DNA of 64,000 nucleotides. It comes from Verrucomicrobiaceae bacterium (GTDB lineage Bacteria > Verrucomicrobiota > Verrucomicrobiia > Verrucomicrobiales > Akkermansiaceae). Every line of letters begins with the position of its first letter. Position 1 is the stretch's first letter. The DNA is taken from positions 1 to 64,000 of the forward strand of contig JAIXWR010000021.1 in assembly GCA_027491155.1 (NCBI GenBank), in the 5' to 3' direction. Positions 34,230 through 42,498 of this stretch are shown piece after piece. The translations under genes were made by a program, and so were the position numbers. The notes under the pieces were generated by a model that had not been told where the DNA came from, searched no databases, and was given only the letters and a program-made list of their open reading frames with translations.

Positions 34230-35597
34230 ATGAGTTCCTACTTCACCACCCTCCTCGGCGAAAGCCGCGTCACCATCCGGCTGGCGATCCCGCTGATCAT
34301 CGGCCAGCTCGGCCAGATGCTGATCAGCCTGTCCGACACCCTGATGCTCGGCTGGCTCGGCGTCACCGAACTCGCCGCGTGCTCCTTCGCCAACACGCTG
34401 ATCTACCTGCCGATGATGTTCGGCATCGGGATGTCGATGGCCGTCTCGATCCGCGTTTCCCACGCCCGCGGCGCGAACGATCCCGCCGCCGCCCGCGCCG
34501 CGCTGCGGCACGGTCTCTACGTCACCCTGGCCATGGGCGTGCTCACGGTGTTCGCCGCACTGGCGATCCGGCCCTTCTTCGGGATCTTCCGGCAGGACCC
34601 GGAGGTCATCGCGATCGTTCCGAACTTCCTGCTCATCCTCGCCGCGTCGATGATCCCCGCGATGGGCTCGATGGCGGTGAAGAACCACGCCGACGCGATG
34701 AACCGGCCCTGGCCCGTGTTCTGGATCTCGCTCGGCGCAGTGGCGCTGAACGTCCTGCTCAACTGGATGTTCATCTTCGGCAAGTGGGGCGCGCCCCACA
34801 TGGGCTTCGAAGGCGCGGCGGTGGCCACGCTGATCGCGCGGACGGCGTCCTTGATCGGGATGATCGCCTGGTGCCGCGGCGATGCCGCCTTGAAGGAATG
34901 GGTGCCGAAGCGCTGGCTGCGGCTGCCGGACTGGGCGGCGGTGAAAGACCTCCTGCGCACCGGATTTCCCGCCAGCATGCAGCTCGTCGCGGAAGTCAGC
35001 GCGTTCATGATGGCCACCTTCATCATCGGCAGCATGGGCAAGGACGAGCTGGCCTCGCACCAGGTCGCCATCCAGTGTGCGGCGACCATCTTCATGATCC
35101 CGCTGGGCATCTCGATGGCGCTCACCGTGCGCATCGGCGAGGCCTTCGGCGCGAGGAACCACGCGTCGATGCGGCCGATCGTGACCAGCGGCTGGATGAT
35201 GGGGCTCTCCTTCGCCTTGCTCAGCGTCACCGCTTTCTCGCTCTTCAACCGCGAGATCGCCGGCCTCTTCATCAAGGATCCCAACGTGCTGGGGATGGCG
35301 GCCTCCTTGCTCGTGGTCGCGGGCTTCTTCCAGTTCAGCGACACCATGCAGATCATCGCCGCCGGTGCATTGCGCGGGCTCGACGACGTCCGCGTGCCGG
35401 CATGGCTTTCGTTCGGCGCCTACTGGGTGGTGTCGATCCCGCTGGGCTACGTGCTGGCCTATCCGCTCGGCATGGGCGTCACCGGCATGTGGTGGGGCAT
35501 CACGCTCGGTCTCACGATCACCGCGGTGCTGTTAGGCCGGCGGATCTGGCGGAAGACCGGCGCGGACGCGGGCGACGCAATGGAGCGCCGGCTTTAG
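34230..35597 (+). CDS. MATE-family multidrug/toxin efflux transporter
   Basis: A 455-residue inner-membrane pump of the NorM-like MATE group, exchanging cationic drugs for Na+ or H+. It starts ESRVTIRLAIPLIIGQLGQMLISLSDTLMLGWLG, the typical first MatE repeat, and has a second repeat beginning DLLRTGFPASMQLVAEVSAFMMATFIIGSMG. About 12 hydrophobic helices are visible and the length is normal. It lies behind a leader peptide and terminator, which suggests induction by a translation inhibitor or other signal. The substrate is unknown. Confidence 0.92.
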   Translation: MSSYFTTLLGESRVTIRLAIPLIIGQLGQMLISLSDTLMLGWLGVTELAACSFANTLIYLPMMFGIGMSMAVSIRVSHARGANDPAAARAALRHGLYVTLAMGVLTVFAALAIRPFFGIFRQDPEVIAIVPNFLLILAASMIPAMGSMAVKNHADAMNRPWPVFWISLGAVALNVLLNWMFIFGKWGAPHMGFEGAAVATLIARTASLIGMIAWCRGDAALKEWVPKRWLRLPDWAAVKDLLRTGFPASMQLVAEVSAFMMATFIIGSMGKDELASHQVAIQCAATIFMIPLGISMALTVRIGEAFGARNHASMRPIVTSGWMMGLSFALLSVTAFSLFNREIAGLFIKDPNVLGMAASLLVVAGFFQFSDTMQIIAAGALRGLDDVRVPAWLSFGAYWVVSIPLGYVLAYPLGMGVTGMWWGITLGLTITAVLLGRRIWRKTGADAGDAMERRL

Positions 35598-35653
35598 CCG
35601 GCTTGGACGGGAGAATCCCGGGCGTGGCGAAGTTTTCTCTTGTTGTTCTCGAA

Positions 35654-35673
35654 GTTTCAGTAAAAACTGAAAC
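35654..35673 (+). promoter_or_regulatory. Perfect palindromic operator before the DCC/wax-synthase operon
   Basis: GTTTCAGTAAAAACTGAAAC is an 8+8 bp perfect inverted repeat with an AAAA centre, 16 bp before the first ATG. It overlaps a plausible -10 (TAAAAA, with a TTGTTG-like -35 about 15 bp upstream). It is AT-rich in a GC-rich setting, as expected of a repressor site. No regulator gene is adjacent. Confidence 0.65.
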
Positions 35674-35689
35674 CGTCGAAAGGAACGAC

Positions 35690-36145
35690 ATGAAACTGCC
35701 AACGACGAGCGAAGGGATCGAGGTGTTTTACGACGGCCGCTGCGGGATGTGCTGCAGCTTTCACGAATGGATCGCCCGGCAGCCGCGGGCCTTCCCGATC
35801 GGATTCATCCCCTACCAATCCCCGGATGCGGAGCGGGTGTTCCCGGGGCTGGGGACCTTGGATCCGGCGCGGGAAATGGTCGTCCGGACGAGTGAAGGCG
35901 GGATCTTCCGCGGGGCGGAGGCCTGGGTGTGGTGCCTTTACAGTTGCGCCAACCATCAGGCGGCCGCGCGGCGGCTCGGCGGGCCGGGCCTGCTGCCGGT
36001 GGCGATCCAGGCCTGCCGCGTGCTGGCGGCGAACCGCCACGCGCTGAGCAAGGTCTTCTTCCGCCGCAAGGACCGGCTGGTACGGGAAACGCTGCACCGG
36101 ATGGAAGAAGTGACCTGCACCGGAGGAACCTGCGCGAGGCCATGA
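35690..36145 (+). CDS. DCC-family thiol-disulfide oxidoreductase (DUF393)
   Basis: A 151-residue thioredoxin-fold-like protein. The N-terminus VFYDGRCGMCCSFHEWIARQ carries the D-x-x-C-x-x-C motif (C18, C21) that names the family, and later VRTSEGGIFRGAEAWVWCLYS matches the second conserved block. It is the first gene of a four-gene operon with ATGA or TGATG overlaps and a palindromic operator upstream. Family members are thought to act on disulfides near membranes; the partner here is unknown, but the next three genes are all membrane proteins. Confidence 0.85.
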   Translation: MKLPTTSEGIEVFYDGRCGMCCSFHEWIARQPRAFPIGFIPYQSPDAERVFPGLGTLDPAREMVVRTSEGGIFRGAEAWVWCLYSCANHQAAARRLGGPGLLPVAIQACRVLAANRHALSKVFFRRKDRLVRETLHRMEEVTCTGGTCARP

Positions 36146-36546
36146 ATACGGAATCCCTCGTACTTCTCCTGCGCCTCGCCGGTCTCATGCTGTGCGGGCT
36201 GGTGGCGGCGAACCACGTGGCAACCGGCCGCTTCCGCTACCATGAGAACCTGGCCGGCTGCGAGGTGATGGTGCGGCAGATCTTCCACGTCCACTGCGCC
36301 TACATCGTGGCGATCATCGCGGGGCTGGCGCTGCTCTGCCTGGGCTGGCCGCGGCTGCTGCTGGCGGACGGCATGGGCCGGGTGCTGAGTGCCTTCTTCG
36401 CGCTGTTCTGGACGAGCCGGGTGACGGTGCAGCTTCTCTACTACGACCGCGAAACGCGGCGGCGGAACCGCGGCTGGGACGTCTTTTTCCTCGGGGTCTT
36501 CGGAGTCCTCGGCCTGATCTTCACCCTCGCCGCCCTGCACCGATGA
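36142..36546 (+). CDS. Four-helix membrane protein of the DCC/wax-synthase operon
   Basis: A 134-residue protein with hydrophobic helices at ~5-24, ~45-70, ~78-98 and ~112-132. Charged loops include HENLAGCEVMVRQIFHVHCAY, with two His and two Cys that could bind metal or haem. It overlaps the gene before it by 4 bp (ATGA) and the gene after it by 4 bp. No named family is recognised. The start at 36142 is set by the overlap; the longer open frame upstream is a shadow of the DCC gene. Confidence 0.7.
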   Translation: MNTESLVLLLRLAGLMLCGLVAANHVATGRFRYHENLAGCEVMVRQIFHVHCAYIVAIIAGLALLCLGWPRLLLADGMGRVLSAFFALFWTSRVTVQLLYYDRETRRRNRGWDVFFLGVFGVLGLIFTLAALHR

Positions 36547-36980
36547 AAGAGCTGTTAGAAATTGGATTGAAGCTCGCGGGCTTCTCGCTGGTGGCATTGG
36601 CGATCGCGAGCTTCTGGATTCCGAAGGCCCTCGGCTGGCGGGAGAAGCTGGCGGGGCTCACGCCGCTGATGCGGGAGCTGTGGTGGACCTACTCCGCCTA
36701 CGTCTGGGGCAGCCACGTGTTCTTCGCGGTGCTGGCGCTGGGACATGGCGATTGGCTGACGGGACGGACGGGCGCGGCGACGGCGATGTCGGTGTTCATC
36801 CTGCTGTGGTGGTCGGTGCGGCTGTGGCTGCAATTCTTCGGCTTCGACCTCGCCGAGGTGGAAGGCAGCCGCGCCAACCGGATCGCGAAGCACCTGCTCA
36901 CGCTGCTGTTCGCCGGGCTGGTCGTGTTGTTCGGCACGTTGGTCGCTTGGAATGCCGGGTGGATCCCGGAAGGACCGTGA
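36543..36980 (+). CDS. Four-helix membrane protein of the DCC/wax-synthase operon (second)
   Basis: A 145-residue protein with four hydrophobic segments and the loop REKLAGLTPLMRELWWTYSAYVWGSHVFF. That loop aligns in position with the RQIFHVHCAY loop of the preceding protein, so the two may be distant paralogues or a heterodimer. It ends one base into the start codon of the acyltransferase-like gene. No family is recognised. Confidence 0.7.
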   Translation: MKELLEIGLKLAGFSLVALAIASFWIPKALGWREKLAGLTPLMRELWWTYSAYVWGSHVFFAVLALGHGDWLTGRTGAATAMSVFILLWWSVRLWLQFFGFDLAEVEGSRANRIAKHLLTLLFAGLVVLFGTLVAWNAGWIPEGP

Positions 36981-37885
36981 TGGCGGTGATTCCAGCGCTG
37001 GTGTCCACCGGCATCGCGGCCGGACCGCTGCTCGTGAAACTGCCCCGCGGCGGGATGAGATGCGCGGCCGGCTGGCTGCTGATCGCCATGCTGATGGTCG
37101 CCGCCGAACGGACCCTCGCCGGCGAAAGCGCCCTGATCCGGATGATCGGGTTGTGCTGCGTGCTGCTGGCGGGCATGAAGGCGCTGGTTTACGCCGAGTG
37201 GGCGCAGGGGCGGCCGCTGCGGACCTCGCACTATCTCGTCTTCGCGCTGGGCTGGTTCGGCATGGATCCGGGGAGCTTCCGGGAACGGCGGCGCGGTCTC
37301 TCGTGGAAAGGCGATCTTCTCAACGGGCTGCTCTTGATGGCGGCGGGCACTCTCGGCGCGTGGTGCGTCTGGAAGATGGAATGGCGGCAGGTGCTGGTGA
37401 TGTTCGTGCCGATGAGCCTGGGCTTCCACTTCGGGGCCTTGCGGGTGCTGAAGGCGGCGCTGAGGGCGGCGGGCTTTCCGGTGCGCACGCTGTTCCCGAA
37501 TGTCCTCGAAGCCCGCGGCATCGGCGACTTCTGGAGCAAGCGCTGGAACACCGGCTACTCGCAGATGATGCAGCGGCTGGTGGGAAAGCCGGTCGCGCGG
37601 CGATGGGGCGACGGCGCCGGGGTGATGGCGGTGTTCCTCGGCTCGGGCCTGCTGCACGAGCTGGCGATCACCCTGCCGGTGCGCGCCGGCTTCGGGCTGC
37701 CGACCCTCTACTTCACGCTCCACGGGCTGCTCACACTTTACGAAAGGAAGCGGGGTCGGCCGTTCGGGAAACTCCCCGCGCTGCTGGCCGTGGCGCTGCC
37801 GCTGGGCCTGCTCTTTCCGCCCGCGTTCCAGGAAGAAGTCATCGCACGCTGTCTCGAGGTCTTCGCGATCGCCGGGAGCCGCTGA
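36980..37885 (+). CDS. Wax-synthase/MBOAT-like membrane acyltransferase
   Basis: A 301-residue polytopic protein. The C-terminal half has ARGIGDFWSKRWNTGYSQMMQRLV and FLGSGLLHELAITLPVRAGFGLPTLYFTLHGLL, the FW-x-RWN and HE signatures of the wax-synthase/MBOAT superfamily; the His in LLHEL is the likely catalytic residue. Such enzymes move acyl groups to alcohols or polysaccharides. The ATG at 36980 overlaps the previous stop, so the longer upstream frame is rejected. Translational coupling to two small membrane proteins and a DCC protein implies a shared lipid or envelope job. Product unknown. Confidence 0.75.
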   Translation: MAVIPALVSTGIAAGPLLVKLPRGGMRCAAGWLLIAMLMVAAERTLAGESALIRMIGLCCVLLAGMKALVYAEWAQGRPLRTSHYLVFALGWFGMDPGSFRERRRGLSWKGDLLNGLLLMAAGTLGAWCVWKMEWRQVLVMFVPMSLGFHFGALRVLKAALRAAGFPVRTLFPNVLEARGIGDFWSKRWNTGYSQMMQRLVGKPVARRWGDGAGVMAVFLGSGLLHELAITLPVRAGFGLPTLYFTLHGLLTLYERKRGRPFGKLPALLAVALPLGLLFPPAFQEEVIARCLEVFAIAGSR

Positions 37886-37889
37886 TCGG

Positions 37890-39860
37890 CTACTTCCACT
37901 CCGGCGGCCAATGCGCGGCTTCCCACACGGCGGCGGCGATCGCGGTGAAGAGCGCGTCGAGCTTCTTCGGGCGGAGCTTCTTGCCGGATTCCTTCTCCAG
38001 ATGAATCAGCAGATCCGCCGCGGACTCGCAGAGTTCAGGCTGGCAGGATTCCGCGAAGATGCGGTCCAGGAAATCGCCGACGGACTCCTGGTCGTCGCCG
38101 CTGTTCATCCACGATTCATAGCGCGCCAGCATCCGCTCCGGGTCCGGCTCGTAGCCCGGCGGCTGGTCGGGATGCAGAGCGCCGAGGGCCGCCAGCACGG
38201 TGCTTTGCAAGGTGGCCAGCTCGTGCGGGTTGAGCTTGTCGGGGAGATCGTTGAAGGCGTCCAGAATGTCCGCGAGGCGGATCTCCAGCCGGTTCCAAAG
38301 GGCCTCGTCACCGATCACCCGGTCGAGCCGGCTTCCGAGCTCCTCACCCTCCAGCAGATCCTGCGGTGGCGGCGGATCGAGCGGCAGGTCGTCGTCGTAA
38401 TCCTCTTCATCCCTCTCCACGATGCCGAGCGGAGGAGGAGGGAGGATCAGCTCGCCGAGACCGAGCTCTTCCAGCAGCGGATTCAAATCGAAGTCCACGC
38501 CGCGGGTCCGCCGCTCCCGGTCGCAGCGGCTGACGTGATGCTTCATCAGGCACAGCAGCCGCGGGCGCGCCCCCGGGTCGGCCGCGGCGGCACGCGGCGT
38601 CATCCCGTCGAGCGCGGGGATCGGCGTGTCGGCAAAGTCCCGGTAGGTCGCCGCCAGCGCCGAGGCTTCCGCCGCATCCGGTTCCCGCAAGACGACGCGG
38701 GTCGCGAACTCCAGGGCTCCGACGCCGTCGAGAAAGCCGGGCGGCACGAGATCGCGGTCGTAGTCGCGCTTCGGCAGCTTGTCCGAAAGATCGTTCACCG
38801 CGCACTCTTCCGGACCCAGCGGCAGGCCGAGCGAGGCGATGAAGCGGCGCACCTGGGCGGCATGCGCTTCGCCGATCGCCACGATTTCCAGACGGTCCGC
38901 GTGCAATCGCAGGTCGCCCACCGTCCGGGCCTCGAGGTCGCGCTCGCGGTCGCAGGACTCGTCGAGAACGTTCGCCCGGACGAAGGCCTCGCCGGGCCGC
39001 GGCGACTCCCGGAACAAGCGCGGATGCCGGCCCAGGGCGGCCAGCACGGAATCGTAGTCCGCTCCGGCAATCCGGTGGCCCAGCGTGAATTGCCGCAGGT
39101 CGGACATCGCGAGCTGCTTCGCCTGCCGGGCGATGGCGATCGCCGTGAAGGACTCGGCCAGCAAGGGCATGTGCTCCATCAGCCAGGCGTCCGATCCGGC
39201 CGCGGGCGCGCCGAGATGCGCCAGCAGCTCCTGCCACGCCGCCAGCGGATCCCGCGTGTCGAGGTCGGGCAGCGCGATCATCCCGCCGCTGCTCCGCTGG
39301 CCGGTGGGCAGCGTGTAGCGCCAGCCGAGCATCACGTCGAAGCGCCCGACCCGCGAGGCGGTCGAACCGTCGATCAGTCGGAACGGCGGAAGCTCCGGGG
39401 CAAGCAGGTCGACCACTTCGGTGGTGATCCCGTCGATCACCCGGCGGAACTCGAACAAGGCGGGGCGGATGGTCTCGAAGCAGGAAAGCAGCACGCGGTC
39501 GTCGTTCTTCCAGTCGCGCAGGAATCCCGCGTCCTTCCATTTCGCCAGCCGGCCCTGGCCGTGGACGTGCCAGACATGGAGGGCGTGGCTGGTGAAGACG
39601 TCGTCCTTGCCCATGGCGTCGGCGACCTCGCGGAGCTGCGACGGCGTGAGATCCGTGGCCAGCTTGCGGCTGAGTTGGTCGATCACCCGGACTTCCAGCG
39701 GGCCGAACAGGCTTTCGTAGTTGGCGGGGTTGAAAGGATTGTGGATGCAATCGACCGGGCAGGAGATCGCGGAATTCCGCCCGCGGCCGCAGTCTTCCGG
39801 AGTGATGATGCCGCCCTTCGCCGGGCATTCGCGCTGCTTCTTGTTCTTGGCCTGACCCAT
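37890..39860 (-). CDS. Uncharacterised 656-residue protein with N-terminal Cys cluster
   Basis: A large soluble protein of unknown function. The N-terminus is MGQAKNKKQRECPAKGGIIT then PEDCGRGRNSAISCPVDC: C12, C24, C34 and C38 look like a zinc site. The preceding basic AKNKKQR resembles SEC-C/YecA-linked segments, but no classical SEC-C motif is present. The rest is mostly helical with acidic Pro-rich linkers (EEDYDDDLPLDPPPP), and no catalytic motif is clear. The start at 39860 follows a TGGACC-17-CAGCCT promoter-like pair by 7 nt. It converges on the wax-synthase operon 4 bp away. Confidence 0.7.
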   Translation of the reverse strand: MGQAKNKKQRECPAKGGIITPEDCGRGRNSAISCPVDCIHNPFNPANYESLFGPLEVRVIDQLSRKLATDLTPSQLREVADAMGKDDVFTSHALHVWHVHGQGRLAKWKDAGFLRDWKNDDRVLLSCFETIRPALFEFRRVIDGITTEVVDLLAPELPPFRLIDGSTASRVGRFDVMLGWRYTLPTGQRSSGGMIALPDLDTRDPLAAWQELLAHLGAPAAGSDAWLMEHMPLLAESFTAIAIARQAKQLAMSDLRQFTLGHRIAGADYDSVLAALGRHPRLFRESPRPGEAFVRANVLDESCDRERDLEARTVGDLRLHADRLEIVAIGEAHAAQVRRFIASLGLPLGPEECAVNDLSDKLPKRDYDRDLVPPGFLDGVGALEFATRVVLREPDAAEASALAATYRDFADTPIPALDGMTPRAAAADPGARPRLLCLMKHHVSRCDRERRTRGVDFDLNPLLEELGLGELILPPPPLGIVERDEEDYDDDLPLDPPPPQDLLEGEELGSRLDRVIGDEALWNRLEIRLADILDAFNDLPDKLNPHELATLQSTVLAALGALHPDQPPGYEPDPERMLARYESWMNSGDDQESVGDFLDRIFAESCQPELCESAADLLIHLEKESGKKLRPKKLDALFTAIAAAVWEAAHWPPEWK

Positions 39861-39958
39861 GGCGCGGAGGCTGGATTCCGGGACGCCGCAGGTCCATGCG
39901 AAAGACCGGAAGCGGAAATGGACGTGCATCCCGCCGGCAAACCTGCTATGCGCCGGAC

Positions 39959-40225
39959 ATGGCGGAATTCATCGGATGGGTGCTGCTCGGACTCTTCGCC
40001 GGCGCGATCGCCCGCAGGGTGATGCCGGGCGAGGAAAAGGGCGGCTGCCTCGTGACCATCGGGCTCGGCATCCTCGGCGCGGTGGTCGGCGGCTGGATCG
40101 GCCGCAACGTCGGCTTCCTGCCGCCGGCCGAACCCGGCGTGTGGCTGCCCTCGTTGAAATCCCTGCTCACCGCCACCGTCGGCGCGATCGTGGTGCTCGC
40201 GATCTGGAAGTGGCTGCGGAAGTGA
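39959..40225 (+). CDS. GlsB/YeaQ/YmgE family membrane protein
   Basis: An 88-residue three-helix protein of the transglycosylase-associated (GlsB/YeaQ/YmgE) family: IGWVLLGLFAGAIARRVMPGEEKGGCLVTIGLGILGAVVGGWIGR is a near-textbook example. These are stress-linked small inner-membrane proteins of unknown mechanism. A TATGCG box ends 6 nt before the ATG, suggesting a leaderless mRNA. Confidence 0.85.
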   Translation: MAEFIGWVLLGLFAGAIARRVMPGEEKGGCLVTIGLGILGAVVGGWIGRNVGFLPPAEPGVWLPSLKSLLTATVGAIVVLAIWKWLRK

Positions 40226-40232
40226 GGCCGCC

Positions 40233-42461
40233 TCAAGGCAGCACCAGCACCGCCGTCGCCGCCGCCGGGAGGTCGAGCCGCTCTTCGAGGCTGCGCTCGA
40301 TCGCCGCCGCGCTGCGGACCGGCTTCTTCGAAAGCACTTCCTTGCCGTTCACGATCACCGTCACTGCTTGATCGAGGTCGAGCAGGGCGTCGGAAAGCCG
40401 CAGCTCCAGCTTCGCCGGGACGTCGCCTTCCAGTTTGACCGTCTGGCCTTCCACCGTCGCCACGATCTTCTGCCCGGCCTTCGCCGAGGCCTTGTCGGGG
40501 ATCTTCAGCCAGTAGAAGCGGTCGTGCGTGATGTCGTCCTGCAGCCACACGATCTTCTTCGGCCACGGGTTCCGCATGAACTTCGCCATCCACGGCACAC
40601 CCTCGGCATCCTTGCGGTTCATCCAGTGCGGCAGGCCTTCGTAGATGCGCGACATGTGGACGTAACCGCCGGGGTCGGCCTTCTGCAGCTCCGCCATTTC
40701 CACTGTCTTCGCGGCGGCGATCTTGTTGCGGTTGTAGGCACCGTCGGCGCCGCCCATGAAGATCGCGAAGGGCAGGTTGCGCAGGCCTAACAGCTGGGCC
40801 TCGTTCGGGTGCCCCGCCATCATCGCCGCGGCGGCAAAGCGGTCCGCCATCCGCGGCGCGAGCTGCCACACGCCGTCGCCGCCGGCCGAGTAGCCCATCA
40901 GGTAGATCTTGTCCGGACTGACGCCGCGCAGCGCGACGTGGTTTTCGATCAGCCGCTGGAACATCGGGTCGATGTGGCCTTCATGCCACAGGTTCCAGGT
41001 ATCGGTCGGGGCGCGCGGCGCGACGTAGATCCCTTCGGCCGGCTCGTAGAGGCGGATCTGGTTCTGCCACTGCTGGTCGTTCACCTGGCGCGGGGCTCCG
41101 CCGCCGCCGTGCATCGAGATCCACAGGCTGCGCCCGTCCGCCGGGGCTTCGCCGAAGGTCTTTTCCAACCAGCGCAGGGTCTTGTCGCCGAGCTTGATCG
41201 CTTTTCCGTTCAGCTCGTCCGCCCGGGCGTTCCGGTCTTTTTCGACGAGGAGTTCGAATTTCAACCGCCCAACCCGCCCGGCCAGTTCCTTCGTCAGCGG
41301 TCCTGTCGGCAATTCCCCGTTGAGGAGAGCGCCGATCTCCGGGGGAAGCTTTGCGAGACCGCGCGCCTTCACGTCGCGCGTCGTCTCGCCGCCTTCGCCG
41401 GAGAACACCTCCGTTTCGTAAAGCGTGCCATCCACATCGAAGCTAAGCCGGTAGTTTTCTCCGGGTGTGACCGACACTTGCGCCATGTCGTTCAGATCTG
41501 CACGGCCCGCCTTGGTTTCGAAGGCTTCGAGACGGCGGCCCGCGGGCGTGGTCAACCATCCCCGTGCCGCGAGCCGCGGATCCGTTCCTTCATCGCCGGA
41601 AAGGCGGATCGCCAAAGCAGGACGCAGGACGACATCCGCCACCGGTTCATCCTTGGCATAGCGCCCGGTCACGTTCACCGCCGCCACCTCGCGGCTCGAC
41701 GGCGCCCAGACCATCGGGAAAGCGAGCCCCTCCTTCTTCCAGGACGTCGCGTAGATCGCATACTTCGGCTCGTCCGCCCGCGCCTTCGCGGCATCGCCGG
41801 TGAACCACCCGCGGTTCAGGCCCGCCTTGTCGTATTCGTCGGCGCCGGTGAAATGCCAGCCGCCGTCCCAGACCTCGACCCAGGTGTGGTTGCCGCGGTC
41901 GTTCGTCCACATCGGCGTGCCCACCGCCCGCGCCGGGATGCCCACCGCGCGGCAGGCATCGACCAGGATGATCGACAGCCCGGTGCAGGTCGCCATGCCC
42001 AGCTTCGCGGATTCCGACGGGCTCTGGTTCGGCATCTTGCGGCCGGTGTTGTAGTGGACCTTGACGATGTTGAAGAACTCCCGGTTCAGCGCCTGCGCCG
42101 CCTCGCTCGCGGTCTTCGCGTCCTTCACCACCGGCCGCGCCTTGGCGAGGTAGTCCGCCCGCCACGCCTCGCGGGTCTCGTCGAACACCGCGTACGGCAG
42201 CACGTCGTTGAGGAAAATCTCCTCCGGCACCGCCTTCGCCCACGGGAACTCCGCCCGGGCCTGGAAGGCGAGGTCCAGGTTCTCTGTTAGAAATTCCGCC
42301 GTCAGCGACTCCTTGTCCTTCGCCGGCATGTGCTCCACCAGGAACTTCGCCGCCCGTTCGCCCGCCTCCCCGTGCTTCGCCTTCGCGGCGGCAATGAAAT
42401 CGTCGACCGGTGCCGCGGCAGCCGCGGCGGCAAGTGCCAGCAGGGGAAGCAGGAATCTCAT
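40233..42461 (-). CDS. Secreted transglutaminase-like / alpha-beta hydrolase fusion
   Basis: A 742-residue exported two-enzyme protein. After a signal peptide (1-17), residues ~110-215 are a transglutaminase-like cysteine-protease domain with C159 (GMATCTGLS), H192 (GNHTWVEVW) and D208 as the triad. About 215-430 are beta-rich linkers. About 430-690 is an alpha/beta hydrolase of the poly-hydroxybutyrate-depolymerase/esterase type, with RSLWISMHGGGG (oxyanion loop) and IYLMGYSAGGDGVW (nucleophile S525). A C-terminal beta segment closes it. The fusion suggests joint breakdown of a peptide- and ester-linked polymer; this is an inference. A promoter with a predicted leaderless start precedes it. 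Confidence 0.8.
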   Translation of the reverse strand: MRFLLPLLALAAAAAAAPVDDFIAAAKAKHGEAGERAAKFLVEHMPAKDKESLTAEFLTENLDLAFQARAEFPWAKAVPEEIFLNDVLPYAVFDETREAWRADYLAKARPVVKDAKTASEAAQALNREFFNIVKVHYNTGRKMPNQSPSESAKLGMATCTGLSIILVDACRAVGIPARAVGTPMWTNDRGNHTWVEVWDGGWHFTGADEYDKAGLNRGWFTGDAAKARADEPKYAIYATSWKKEGLAFPMVWAPSSREVAAVNVTGRYAKDEPVADVVLRPALAIRLSGDEGTDPRLAARGWLTTPAGRRLEAFETKAGRADLNDMAQVSVTPGENYRLSFDVDGTLYETEVFSGEGGETTRDVKARGLAKLPPEIGALLNGELPTGPLTKELAGRVGRLKFELLVEKDRNARADELNGKAIKLGDKTLRWLEKTFGEAPADGRSLWISMHGGGGAPRQVNDQQWQNQIRLYEPAEGIYVAPRAPTDTWNLWHEGHIDPMFQRLIENHVALRGVSPDKIYLMGYSAGGDGVWQLAPRMADRFAAAAMMAGHPNEAQLLGLRNLPFAIFMGGADGAYNRNKIAAAKTVEMAELQKADPGGYVHMSRIYEGLPHWMNRKDAEGVPWMAKFMRNPWPKKIVWLQDDITHDRFYWLKIPDKASAKAGQKIVATVEGQTVKLEGDVPAKLELRLSDALLDLDQAVTVIVNGKEVLSKKPVRSAAAIERSLEERLDLPAAATAVLVLP

Positions 42462-42468
42462 GACGCGG

Positions 42469-42496
42469 ACCCTAGCGGCACCGCCCGCGCCGTCCA
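42469..42496 (-). promoter_or_regulatory. Promoter of the transglutaminase-hydrolase gene
   Basis: On the minus strand TGGACG (42496-42491), 16 bp, TAGGGT (42474-42469), then 7 nt to the ATG at 42461. No Shine-Dalgarno fits in the gap. Confidence 0.55.
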
Positions 42497-42498
42497 TC

